Source of the DNA: Bacteroidetes bacterium 37-13
Lineage (GTDB): Bacteria > Bacteroidota > Bacteroidia > Chitinophagales > LD1
Reading direction: 5' to 3'
Length of the DNA stretch: 64,000 nt
NCBI GenBank assembly: GCA_001897535.1
Contig: MKTC01000006.1
Span: 1-64,000, forward strand
The translations under genes were made by a program, and so were the position numbers. Within the stretch, counting starts at the first letter, position 1. Every line of letters starts with the position of its first letter. The notes below the pieces were generated by a model. It was given only the letters and a program-made list of their open reading frames with translations. It was not told the origin of the DNA and searched no databases. Below are positions 18,129 through 27,000 of this stretch, piece by piece.

Positions 18129-19832
18129 TTAAGAATTGCTCTCTCTAATTTCCTTTATCATAAGTTGTAGAGAAGCATTTCCATTCCATTCGTTTTCTTC
18201 AATATTGAAAGCAATATCAAAAGCACCATTTTTTACTAAACTAAATTTATCTGCCATGTTGAATGCAATTCCATTGATAAAAGAATCGCCATTTTTTAAT
18301 ACTAATTTAATATGCTCATCTTTTAAAAGTCTGCTGTAGCCTGAATCTTGAAGGTTTTTAATTACGAAAACAGGCTTCATATTTCCCGGTCCAAATGGAG
18401 CAAGTTGTTCAACAATAGAATAGAATTTATTATTGATATCGTTCAAAGAAATGATTGCATCAATTTCAATTTCAGGAATTAAATTTTCGGGTAAAATGGT
18501 TGATGCTACTTGTGCTTCAAATGCTTTAGAAAAATGTTCCAAATTTTCTTTTTGCATAGTTAAACCTGCTGCAAATTGGTGTCCTCCAAACTGAATTAAA
18601 TATTCGCGACAAGCATAAATAGCTTCGTATAAATTAAACTGTTTTACACTGCGTGCGCTGCCTGTAATTTTGCCATCGCTTTCGGTTAAAACTATCGTTG
18701 GGCGATAGTAACTTTCAGTTAATCTTGAGGCAACAATTCCAATAACTCCTTTGTGCCAATCTGAATTAAAAACCACTGTTGTTTTTCGTGCTTTTAAAAC
18801 TTCATCAGCTTCAATAATTGCAAGTGCTTCTTCTGTAATTTGACGGTCTAAATTTTTGCGTTCTGAATTTAAGATGTGCAATTTTTCAGCGTGTTCAAAT
18901 GTGGCATCTTCAACCTCTCCGGTAAGTAATTTCACTGCGTGTTTTGCATCGTCCATTCTTCCGGCTGCGTTTATTCTTGGAGCTAAACCGAACACCACAT
19001 CGGTAATTGTCATTTCTGTTTTCAGCACAGCTAAAGTTTTTAGCGATTTTAAACCGGGCAAAATATTTTCACTATTTATTTTCTTTAGACCATAAAAAGC
19101 AAGAATTCGATTTTCGCCTGTAATTGGAACAATATCTGCCGCAATACTCACACAAACTAAGTCCAACAAATTAAAACAACGGTCGAGCGAATAGCCGTGT
19201 TCTATACTAAAAGCCTGTACTAATTTAAACCCAACACCACAACCAGAAAGCTCTTTGTAAGGATAATTACAATCGCTTTGTTTTGGATCTAAAACAGCAA
19301 CTGCATTAGGAATCTCACTATCTGGCAGGTGATGATCACAAATAATAAAATCAACACCTTTTGAATTTGCATACTCAATTTTATCAATAGATTTTATGCC
19401 GCAATCTAAAGCAATTACAAGCGAAAAATTGTTCTCCGCTGCGTAGTCAATTCCTTGTGTTGAAATACCATAACCTTCGCGATAGCGATGCGGAATGTAA
19501 TACTCTATATTTTCATAAATTGGTTTTAGAAATAGATAAACTAACGAAACCGCAGTAGTGCCATCAACATCATAATCACCAAAAATTAAAATCTTTTCAT
19601 TCTGTTTGACAGCTTTTGAAATCCTGGCGACAGCACGGTGCATATCCTTCATTAAAAAAGGATTGTGCAATTGTTCTAAATCAGGCCTAAAAAAACTTTT
19701 AGCCTCATCGAAAGTTTCAACACCACGCTGAATCAATATTTTTAATATTGCAGGGTGAATGCGTAACTCTTGTTGAAGTTCTGCAACTTTTTTATTATCT
19801 GTTTCTAAAAAATTCCAGCGTTTGATTAGCAT
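18129..19832 (-). CDS. recJ: Single-stranded-DNA exonuclease RecJ
   Basis: A 567-residue protein of normal length. RecJ degrades single-stranded DNA 5' to 3' in recombination and repair. The DHH phosphoesterase motifs are visible: FGDYDVDGTTAVSL (about 78-91), CDHHLPDSEIPNAVAVLDP (about 165) and GCGVGFKL. The DHHA1 domain has GSARSVKQFNLYEAI and GGHQFAAGLTM. It is upstream of priA on the same strand. The start is ATG 19832; the divergent glycosyltransferase frame begins only a few bases away. Confidence 0.96.
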   Translation of the reverse strand: MLIKRWNFLETDNKKVAELQQELRIHPAILKILIQRGVETFDEAKSFFRPDLEQLHNPFLMKDMHRAVARISKAVKQNEKILIFGDYDVDGTTAVSLVYLFLKPIYENIEYYIPHRYREGYGISTQGIDYAAENNFSLVIALDCGIKSIDKIEYANSKGVDFIICDHHLPDSEIPNAVAVLDPKQSDCNYPYKELSGCGVGFKLVQAFSIEHGYSLDRCFNLLDLVCVSIAADIVPITGENRILAFYGLKKINSENILPGLKSLKTLAVLKTEMTITDVVFGLAPRINAAGRMDDAKHAVKLLTGEVEDATFEHAEKLHILNSERKNLDRQITEEALAIIEADEVLKARKTTVVFNSDWHKGVIGIVASRLTESYYRPTIVLTESDGKITGSARSVKQFNLYEAIYACREYLIQFGGHQFAAGLTMQKENLEHFSKAFEAQVASTILPENLIPEIEIDAIISLNDINNKFYSIVEQLAPFGPGNMKPVFVIKNLQDSGYSRLLKDEHIKLVLKNGDSFINGIAFNMADKFSLVKNGAFDIAFNIEENEWNGNASLQLMIKEIRESNS

Positions 19833-19945
19833 AAAAGGAGGTGATTACACAAGAGTACAAATTTAAGTCTATACTTTTTAGCACTAATAGGAAATGCAAT
19901 AAAAAACACTTGAGTTTTTATATTTACAAATCTTTAAAAAAACAA

Positions 19946-20833
19946 GTGAATCATTTTTGCACCATTACTTCATTCAGCCATCTGTACAAAGTTTATGCTT
20001 TGCATCAATCACTTGTGAATACTTGCGAAGAAAATTTTCAACTTCATGTTTTACTTTTAGATGGTGAATTTTCTGAAACACAAAAAGAGAGTTTACAGTT
20101 TTACAAAACAGCACACTTACAAAGCGAATACCTCACTCCTGTTTTGAATAAATACAATGGCGATAAACTGAGGTGGAGTTTAAAGCCGGTTTTTCTCTGT
20201 TCACTTTTAAACAAAATTGAAAAAGTTGTATATATAGATAACGATATTGCGTTTTTTGATAGTGTCGATTTTTTATTTCAAGAGTTAGAAACGCACGCTG
20301 TTTTACTTACACCACATCGCTATTCGTTTTCGCCTAACAAAGAGCAATATTGGTTAGAAAATAATTTAAAATTTGGCTTGTATAATGCCGGGTTTGTAGC
20401 TGTAAATCAAAATGCTAAAAGTGTTTTAGAATGGTGGGCAGCAGCTTGCCTTTATCGTTGTGAAAAAAACTTTTGGCATGGTTTGTATGATGACCAAAAG
20501 TATTTAGACCTTTTTCCTATTATTGAACCAAGCGCCAAAATACTTGAACACAAAGGCTGCAATGTTGCAGGTTGGAATATAGAAAATTGCCCTCGAAGCA
20601 TAATAGAAAAACAAACTCTTGCAGGAGGTTTTCCTATTGTGTTTATACACTTCAATCACTTCACTATTCGCTTAATTTTAGAAGGGAATGATGAGTTATT
20701 AAAACCTTTTTGGCAACAATATTTTAATTGTTTGAAAGGATATAAAAATTCAATAAAAGAAAGCGATTTTTACCAACCACTTTCTTTTACAGATAAATTG
20801 AGAATTAAATTTTGGAACTTAATAAACCGCTAA
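19946..20833 (+). CDS. Glycosyltransferase, GT-A fold (GT8-like)
   Basis: 295 residues from GTG 19946, which begins right at the first beta strand (MNHFCTITSFSHLYKVYALH). The frame is open back to a GTG at 19841, but the added 35 residues are basic and AT-rich and look untranslated. The nucleotide-sugar site contains KVVYIDNDIAFFD (DxD-type), preceded by LRWSLKPVFL, and later LYNAGFVAVN and HKGCNVAGWN, which fit metal-dependent GT-A retaining enzymes such as GT8. The sugar and acceptor are unknown. It is divergent from recJ and converges with gcvH, with two bases between them. Confidence 0.75.
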   Translation: MNHFCTITSFSHLYKVYALHQSLVNTCEENFQLHVLLLDGEFSETQKESLQFYKTAHLQSEYLTPVLNKYNGDKLRWSLKPVFLCSLLNKIEKVVYIDNDIAFFDSVDFLFQELETHAVLLTPHRYSFSPNKEQYWLENNLKFGLYNAGFVAVNQNAKSVLEWWAAACLYRCEKNFWHGLYDDQKYLDLFPIIEPSAKILEHKGCNVAGWNIENCPRSIIEKQTLAGGFPIVFIHFNHFTIRLILEGNDELLKPFWQQYFNCLKGYKNSIKESDFYQPLSFTDKLRIKFWNLINR

Positions 20834-20835
20834 AA

Positions 20836-21216
20836 TTAAACACCAATATGTGTTTGGTAAGTTGCTGAGTCCATCAAAGAATTTAAGTCTTCAAGATTAC
20901 TCATTTCAACTTTCACCATCCAGCCGTTTCCGTAAGGGTCAGTATTTACCAACTCCGGTTGAGCGTCTAACATTGGATTTTTTTCTAGCACTTTTCCTGA
21001 AATTGGGATAAATAAATCCGATACTGTTTTTACAGCCTCAACAGTGCCGAAAACCGCATCTTTGCTAAGTGATTTCCCCATAGCTTCAATATCTACATAC
21101 ACAATATCGCCTAACTCTTTTTGAGCAAAATCAGAAATGCCGATTGTAGCTACATTGCCATCAACCTTAACCCATTCGTGTTCTTTAGAATACTTTAGTT
21201 CCGTAGGAAAATTCAT
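20836..21216 (-). CDS. gcvH: Glycine cleavage system H protein
   Basis: A 126-residue lipoyl carrier of the glycine cleavage complex. It shuttles the aminomethyl group between GcvP, GcvT and dihydrolipoamide dehydrogenase. The lipoylated lysine is Lys63 in [24 protein letters not shown] at the start and [20 protein letters not shown] near the end are typical. The other gcv genes are not in the window, as is usual in Bacteroidota. Confidence 0.97.
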   Translation of the reverse strand: MNFPTELKYSKEHEWVKVDGNVATIGISDFAQKELGDIVYVDIEAMGKSLSKDAVFGTVEAVKTVSDLFIPISGKVLEKNPMLDAQPELVNTDPYGNGWMVKVEMSNLEDLNSLMDSATYQTHIGV

Positions 21217-21270
21217 ATTTAATTGTTTAATTAGTGCGGCTAAATTAGAAGGCTATCTTGAAGTTCCAAA

Positions 21271-22176
21271 CTAAATCTTTACAACTGCTTTAAATACTTT
21301 TACAGGAGAAAAAGAAACCAGCGAAACGCCTAAAAAAATACTGCATGCTGCTATAATTTTTTCAGTAGTAAGTGAATCTTGATTTAAAAATATTGCAATA
21401 ACACTTGCCAAAACCGGCTGTAAATAAATATATACACCAACTACCGAAGCATTCACTTCGCGTAAAGCAAACATGTTTAGCAAGTAAGCCAAAAAGGTTG
21501 TACCAATCACAATAAAAGCAATTCCACTCCAGGTTAAAGCTGTATAATTTTGCCATTGTATCACAGCAAACTGTTTATGCCCCATAATTGCTACCGGAAT
21601 TATTCCAATCAAAAAAACGTAAGTGATAACTGTGAGCGGATGATATTGTTTCATGAGCGGGCGCACAATAACTAAAAAAACTGCATAAGAAGCTGCATTT
21701 ATCAAGATAAATAAATCCCCTAAAAAAGTATCAGATGAAAAACTAAAACCCTTTCCACTCAAAATTAAAAATGCCCCGCCTCCGCCAAAAACCAAGCCCA
21801 TAATTTTTTGCCATGTTGCTTGCTCATATTTCAAAATAAAAGAAATTAGAAACACCAAAATTGGCGTGGTAATCATAATGAGTGCTGCATTGATTGGAGT
21901 AGTGCGTTCTAAGCCGAGAAAAAACATTTCTTGGTTTATTATCACGCCAAATAAAGATGAAAACAAAAGCAATGGAATATCTTTTTTGCGGATGTTTTCT
22001 TTAATAAAAATACGCTGAAGAATAAAGAAAAGCGAACCTGTAATTCCAACGCGAATGAGTATAAAAGCAAATGGCTTAATATAAGTAGGCATCAGCCATT
22101 TTGAAACTGAAAAACCAGCGCCATAAAACAAATTCACCACAAATAGAAAGAGATGCGCTCTTAATCTTTTATCCAT
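21271..22176 (-). CDS. EamA/DMT family transporter
   Basis: A 301-residue membrane protein with about ten hydrophobic segments arranged as two EamA repeats of five helices. It opens with FLFVVNLFYGAGFSVSKWL, and the second repeat contains NAASYAVFLVIVRPLM. Such carriers export metabolites or amino acids across the inner membrane; the substrate cannot be read from sequence. A TTACTTTCGC box lies 14 bases upstream of the ATG. The upstream gene diverges. Confidence 0.88.
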   Translation of the reverse strand: MDKRLRAHLFLFVVNLFYGAGFSVSKWLMPTYIKPFAFILIRVGITGSLFFILQRIFIKENIRKKDIPLLLFSSLFGVIINQEMFFLGLERTTPINAALIMITTPILVFLISFILKYEQATWQKIMGLVFGGGGAFLILSGKGFSFSSDTFLGDLFILINAASYAVFLVIVRPLMKQYHPLTVITYVFLIGIIPVAIMGHKQFAVIQWQNYTALTWSGIAFIVIGTTFLAYLLNMFALREVNASVVGVYIYLQPVLASVIAIFLNQDSLTTEKIIAACSIFLGVSLVSFSPVKVFKAVVKI

Positions 22177-22189
22177 TTTAAAAACGAGC

Positions 22190-22199
22190 GCGAAAGTAA
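22190..22199 (-). promoter_or_regulatory. Possible -7 box of the EamA transporter
   Basis: TTACTTTCGC on the minus strand, 14 bases from ATG 22176. It shares TACTTTCGC with the ABC-F promoter region. Confidence 0.4.
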
Positions 22200-22231
22200 T
22201 TTAATTTCAAACTAAAATATTTGTTTTGATA

Positions 22232-22240
22232 TAAATTTGC
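22232..22240 (+). promoter_or_regulatory. Possible -7 box of the acyltransferase gene
   Basis: TAAATTTGC matches TAnnTTTG plus C. It stands 43 bases before the TTG start at 22284 in the divergent intergenic region. Confidence 0.4.
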
Positions 22241-22283
22241 TATTGCTGCTTAGTAAAAAAGCAACACAAAAACCTCTTTAAAA

Positions 22284-23039
22284 TTGAAACTTGCCGAGAA
22301 ACTTTTTATTTACTTATGGACATTTTGGGCAGGGATTGTATTCTTTACTTTGCTCACACTTTGCTTGCCCATAATTGCTATTCCCGTTTGGCTACGCAAC
22401 GAAAAACTAAAAGTGAGTGCATGGCAAGTTGTTCGATATGCCGGAAAGTTAATTCTCTTTTTATGGGGAATAAAATTAGAAATTAGGAATAAGCATTTGA
22501 TGGATGCAAATGGACAATATATTTATACTCCTAACCATAGAAGTTATTTAGATGCTGTTGTAGTTGGCTCTTCTATACCTAACCAAATAAAATATTTAGG
22601 CAAGGCCGAAATTCTTAACTGGCCGGTTCTAGGATTTATTGTAAAGCATTACCACATTCCTGTGCAGCGTAACAATGCTGGTAGCCGCCACCTAAGTTTG
22701 GGACAAATGAACGAGCTTGTTAAATCTGGTGCCTCACTTGGAATTTTTCCCGAAGGAACTTGCAATACCACTAAAAATTTATTGAAAGAATTTCACGAAG
22801 GTGCTTTTAAAATTGCTGTGCCTAACAAAATTCCAATAGTGCCAATTACAGTAGTTGGAACCGGTGAATTGATGCCACGAAACAGCATACTTTTAAAACC
22901 GGGAAAAGTAATTTTATATTGGCACAAATCTATTGAAACTTCAACCTTAAACGAAAGCGATATTCCTCAACTTTCAACGCAAGTTCAGAAAATTCTTATT
23001 GCAGACTTAAAACAGCATTATCCAAACGGATATGCGTAA
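22284..23039 (+). CDS. 1-acyl-sn-glycerol-3-phosphate acyltransferase (PlsC family)
   Basis: A 251-residue protein. The start appears to be TTG 22284, since no ATG precedes the first hydrophobic helix. One or two membrane helices (about 7-32) are followed by the PLSAT domain. The HX4D catalytic motif is NHRSYLDAVV, and the substrate-binding FPEGTCNTTKN is present, with VPITVVGTGELMP later. It transfers an acyl group to lysophosphatidate or a related lysolipid in phospholipid synthesis. It stands alone and divergent from the transporter. Confidence 0.9.
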   Translation: MKLAEKLFIYLWTFWAGIVFFTLLTLCLPIIAIPVWLRNEKLKVSAWQVVRYAGKLILFLWGIKLEIRNKHLMDANGQYIYTPNHRSYLDAVVVGSSIPNQIKYLGKAEILNWPVLGFIVKHYHIPVQRNNAGSRHLSLGQMNELVKSGASLGIFPEGTCNTTKNLLKEFHEGAFKIAVPNKIPIVPITVVGTGELMPRNSILLKPGKVILYWHKSIETSTLNESDIPQLSTQVQKILIADLKQHYPNGYA

Positions 23040-23190
23040 ATAAATCAAACTATCATTACCCATTTCTTCTAAAACTTAATACAATTTCAGTATTTGAATT
23101 ATTATGTACCTATTCTAAAAAAATATTGAAATAGGTGCAACCTTTTAAAAGTTATAGCGTATAGTATTATATAAACTAAAACATTTTACA

Positions 23191-23337
23191 ATGACCAATA
23201 TTCTACCTATACCTTCAAAGATTTCAAAAATACAGAAAGTAATGCTTGATGCAGATGTAAAACTATGTGAGTTGATTAAAATGAAAACAGCCACTCTAAA
23301 AAGTTTAGTTGGCTGCATTGAAGGAAAAAAAGTATAA
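23191..23337 (+). CDS. Possible 48-residue small protein
   Basis: An ATG-to-TAA frame of 48 codons (MTNILPIPSKISKIQKVMLD at the start, VGCIEGKKV at the end). It has a basic, leucine-rich and largely helical composition, with two Cys. It ends three bases before the stop of the convergent CHU_C gene, which fits tight gene packing. There is no homologue I recognise and no ribosome-binding site. An overlapping antisense frame exists, so coding is uncertain. Confidence 0.3.
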   Translation: MTNILPIPSKISKIQKVMLDADVKLCELIKMKTATLKSLVGCIEGKKV

Positions 23338-23340
23338 AGA

Positions 23341-23913
23341 CTAGCGAGATAAAGCGAAAGTAGAATTTTTAGAAACCCGTGAATCATCTTCTAAAAAGCC
23401 ACTAACAGAATAAATATAAGTTCCCACAGGAGCAAGACTCCCCGAAATTGTTCCATCCCAACCTTCTGATTGTTGTGTAGTATTAAAAACTATTTGCCCA
23501 TTCATATTATATACAGAAAATCGAAAATTACTCAACGAGGCTCCATTTACATATAGAATATCATTATTTCCATCACCATTAGGCGTTAATAAAGTTGGTA
23601 TTAAAATATCATGATATGCAGTTCTTCCTGGAGCATTAACCGAAGCATCATTTTGCTCATCTTTCTTTAAAAATGCTGTTCTTTCATCAGTATCTTCCTC
23701 ATCACTCATAATAGAAGTTAGAGCTTTGGCTGCCGTTACTTCATTTATTTTTGCGTCTTTTTCAATCAATTTATTTTCAAAAGTTTTAAACGCTCCGTTG
23801 TTAGTTGCCAGTTTTTCGTTTCCTAAAATTTGAGCACTCCCTGCATTGGTAAAAAACAATGTTAAAACACTTGTTGCTACAACAAAAGAGTTAGAAAGAA
23901 TAGTTGATTTCAT
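23341..23913 (-). CDS. Small secreted protein with CHU_C (T9SS type B) domain
   Basis: A 190-residue protein with a signal peptide (cut near GSAQ at about residue 28). A polar, low-complexity middle (about 29-100) leads into a CHU_C gliding-associated C-terminal domain of about 85 residues: ILIPTLLTPNGDGNNDILYV, SVYNMNGQIVF, EGWDGTISGS and GTYIYSVSG. CHU_C directs proteins through the type IX system to the cell surface. The gene is divergent from the SprB-repeat giant, sharing 167 bp of upstream DNA with it, and may be a partner or a minimal version of that protein. Confidence 0.85.
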   Translation of the reverse strand: MKSTILSNSFVVATSVLTLFFTNAGSAQILGNEKLATNNGAFKTFENKLIEKDAKINEVTAAKALTSIMSDEEDTDERTAFLKKDEQNDASVNAPGRTAYHDILIPTLLTPNGDGNNDILYVNGASLSNFRFSVYNMNGQIVFNTTQQSEGWDGTISGSLAPVGTYIYSVSGFLEDDSRVSKNSTFALSR

Positions 23914-24080
23914 AAGCTATATTTTTTTTCAGACTTGATAGCAATATAGTATTGAAAAGAAAAAAAGTCAAGTAAATTTTACTTCTTACCACAACTTTTT
24001 GCAGAAAAAGGAAATTTATAGTTTGATAAAATTTGTATATTTTATCTTTTTTTTAATTTCGGCACTTAATTCATAAAACA

Positions 24081-27000
24081 ATGCTGAATATGGCAAAAAA
24101 ATTACAATCATTACGAATTGTTAGTTTCCTTCTTTTTTTATCCATTTTTGTTTGGAATAATGCAACAGCACAATGTGGTGTTAATAGCTTCAACGAAGGT
24201 GGCACACTTAGCCCAACAGGAAGTTGGCAATCTGTAAATGTAGGTAGCGGAACTTATGCAGCCGTACCGGTTACCATGAATAACTTCTATTATTTCCGAT
24301 ACTCAAATGCAAATCAGAAATATAGTAATGGCAACAATATAGACATGACATTAAGTGTTACTTCAGGTATATTGCCTTACAATGATAATACTACACCAAC
24401 TTTAAATCCTTGGACCGGAGGAATTTGCCCTCCAAGTGGAAACAACAGACCAACGTCATCAGATTGGTTTGCTTCATTCACTGGCATAATAAATGTAAGC
24501 ACAAATACACATACCACAGGAAATGTATGTGCAGGCTGGGTTTCAGGACAAAACTCAGCAACATTGCAATACAAGACCTGTCCAGGTCAGCCGGATCCTG
24601 GTGTAGGAAATAACCAATGGAATATTGAAGCTTTTGCAACGGCAAATGCAGATGTGCCAAACCCTGCAGCGCGTTATGGGTATTACACTACAACAACAAC
24701 TTCTTTAAATACAACTGCAGATTGGTCTTCAATAACAAGTCCATCTTCTGCATCAACTTGGAATGGTTGTGAAGTTCCAACAGATAAATTCTCAGTTCGC
24801 GCAAGAAGAAAAGGTTTTACTTGTCAGCCCTATACGCTCACTTTGGTAAATGCCGATGATGATGTAAGAGTTTTACTTAATGGAAATCTGCTCTACACTG
24901 CTTCTTGCTGTGCAAGCAACGTTGCTTTAGGTACTTTTGTTTTATCCGCTAATGATGTATTAGAAGTTAGATTTAACGGACTTTGTGGCGGAGACAATGT
25001 AAACTTATCATTAACTCCTGTTGCTGTACCAACTGTAAATGGAGGAGCAATAGGTGGAGTTACTAACGGAACAAATGTTTGTTCAAATGCATTCACATCA
25101 CTAAATTTTACAAATACAACTGCTGCTTCAAGTGGAGTAACTGGCTTTAATAATGGAGGCACATTTACATACACATGGGAAAGTTCAAATGATAATATTA
25201 CCTTTTTACCAATTTCAGGAGCAAGCGGATTAAACTACACTCCAACTGCAAACTTGCCTGTTGGTACGTACTATGTTAGAAGAAGAGCAACAGATGCTTG
25301 TGGCAACTCCAACGTATCAAATGTAATTTCAATAAATGTTGTTCCGCTTCCAGTTGGGACAATATCACCTTCAAACCAAGCCGTTTGTTCAGGTTCCGAA
25401 GCGGTATTTACTTTCAACTCTAGTGTTGGAATAGCACCATTTATTCTTCAATTTACAGATGGTGTAAATACTTATGTTAGAAATGGTAAAAATAGTGGCG
25501 ACACCGTAAAAATACCTATTTCAATAAGTCCAACTACGGTTACATTAAATGGATTGCAAGATGCAAACGGTTGTGGTTCAAATCCAAACAGCAGCGGGTT
25601 TGTTACTATTTCTCCGGTAATAAATGTTTCAGGAGTTACATCAACTAATATTTCATGTTTTGGTGGAAACGATGGAACTATTACAGTTACAGCAAGTGGC
25701 GGAACTCCACCTTTCCAATATTCAGCAGATAATGGATTAACATATCAATCAAGCAATGTAATCACCAGCTTAGCAGTTGGCAGCTACAATGTGGTAGTAA
25801 AAGATGCTTTAGGCTGTACTCAATCTTATGGTGGAAATCCAGTTGTGCTAACACAACCAACGCAACTTACTATTTCTTCTGTATCGCAAGATGCAAGTTG
25901 TAGCGGAGTTTATGATGGAGAAATTACCGTAACTGCCGGTGGTGGCACACTGAATTATTCATATTCATTAAATGGTGGTCCACTCTTTAGCAACCCTGTT
26001 ATTTCAGGTTTAGGAGCAGGAGTTTATACAGTAATGGTAACTGATGCCAAAGGTTGCACAGCTTCTCTACAAGATACCATTGGCAACTCATATACAGTTA
26101 CAGCCTCTGTAAACAATCAAGTTGATGTTTCTTGTTTTGGAGGAAATGATGGAACATTTACGCTTTCAATGAATGGCGGTATTCCTGCATACCAATACTC
26201 TATAAATGGAGGATTAACATATCAAAATAGCCCTACATTTTCAAGCTTAACAGCAGGAAACTATTTGGTTAAAATTATTGATTCAAAAGGATGTCCAGTT
26301 ATACAAAATGTGGCTATTACTCAACCTGCAAAAATCTTAACTACTATTGATTCTGTTACAAATGCTACTTGCTATGGAAGTTCAACCGCTTCTATTTATG
26401 TAACCACACAAGGCGGAACTCCGAGCTATACTTTTATATGGAACAATGGCACATCAACTGAAGATAACTTAAACGTTTCTGCCGGAAATTATCGCTTAAC
26501 AGTAGTAGATAGCAAAGGTTGCAGCGATTCAGTTACCGCAGTAGTGGGACAGCCTACAAAACTTTTCGTAACCTTAGCTTCAGCTACAAATGTTAGCTGC
26601 AATGGAGGTATTGACGGTACAGTTGATATTACTGTAGGCGGAGGCACTTTACCATATTCTTTCGCATGGAGCAATGGACAGACAGGCGAAGATTTAGTTG
26701 GCATTGTTGGCGGAACTTATACTGTAACAGTAACAGATGCAAACGGTTGCTTTGAAGTACTTACTCAAACAATTACAGAACCTCAACCGCTTGGATTAAC
26801 ACTTACCAGCAACAATATTATTTGTAATGGCGCTAAAAATGGTAACATCAATACTCAGGTTACAGGAGGCACTACTCCTTACAGATATTTTTGGAATACA
26901 GGCGATACAACTGCTAACCTATCAGGTGTAGGCGGTGGACTTTACACTGTAATTGTTACAGATGCGAATGACTGCTCTACAAGCGGTACAGTTACTTTAA

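Noticed and set aside
19841-19945. 35-residue N-terminal extension of the glycosyltransferase
   Set aside because: The homologous fold begins at residue 36 and the extension is AT-rich and basic. The AAGGAGG at 19835 sits too close to the GTG at 19841 to serve it.
23145-23387. 80-residue minus-strand frame before the small CHU_C gene
   Set aside because: It overlaps the CHU_C gene end in another frame and lacks any recognisable feature; the opposite 48-codon frame is at least as plausible.
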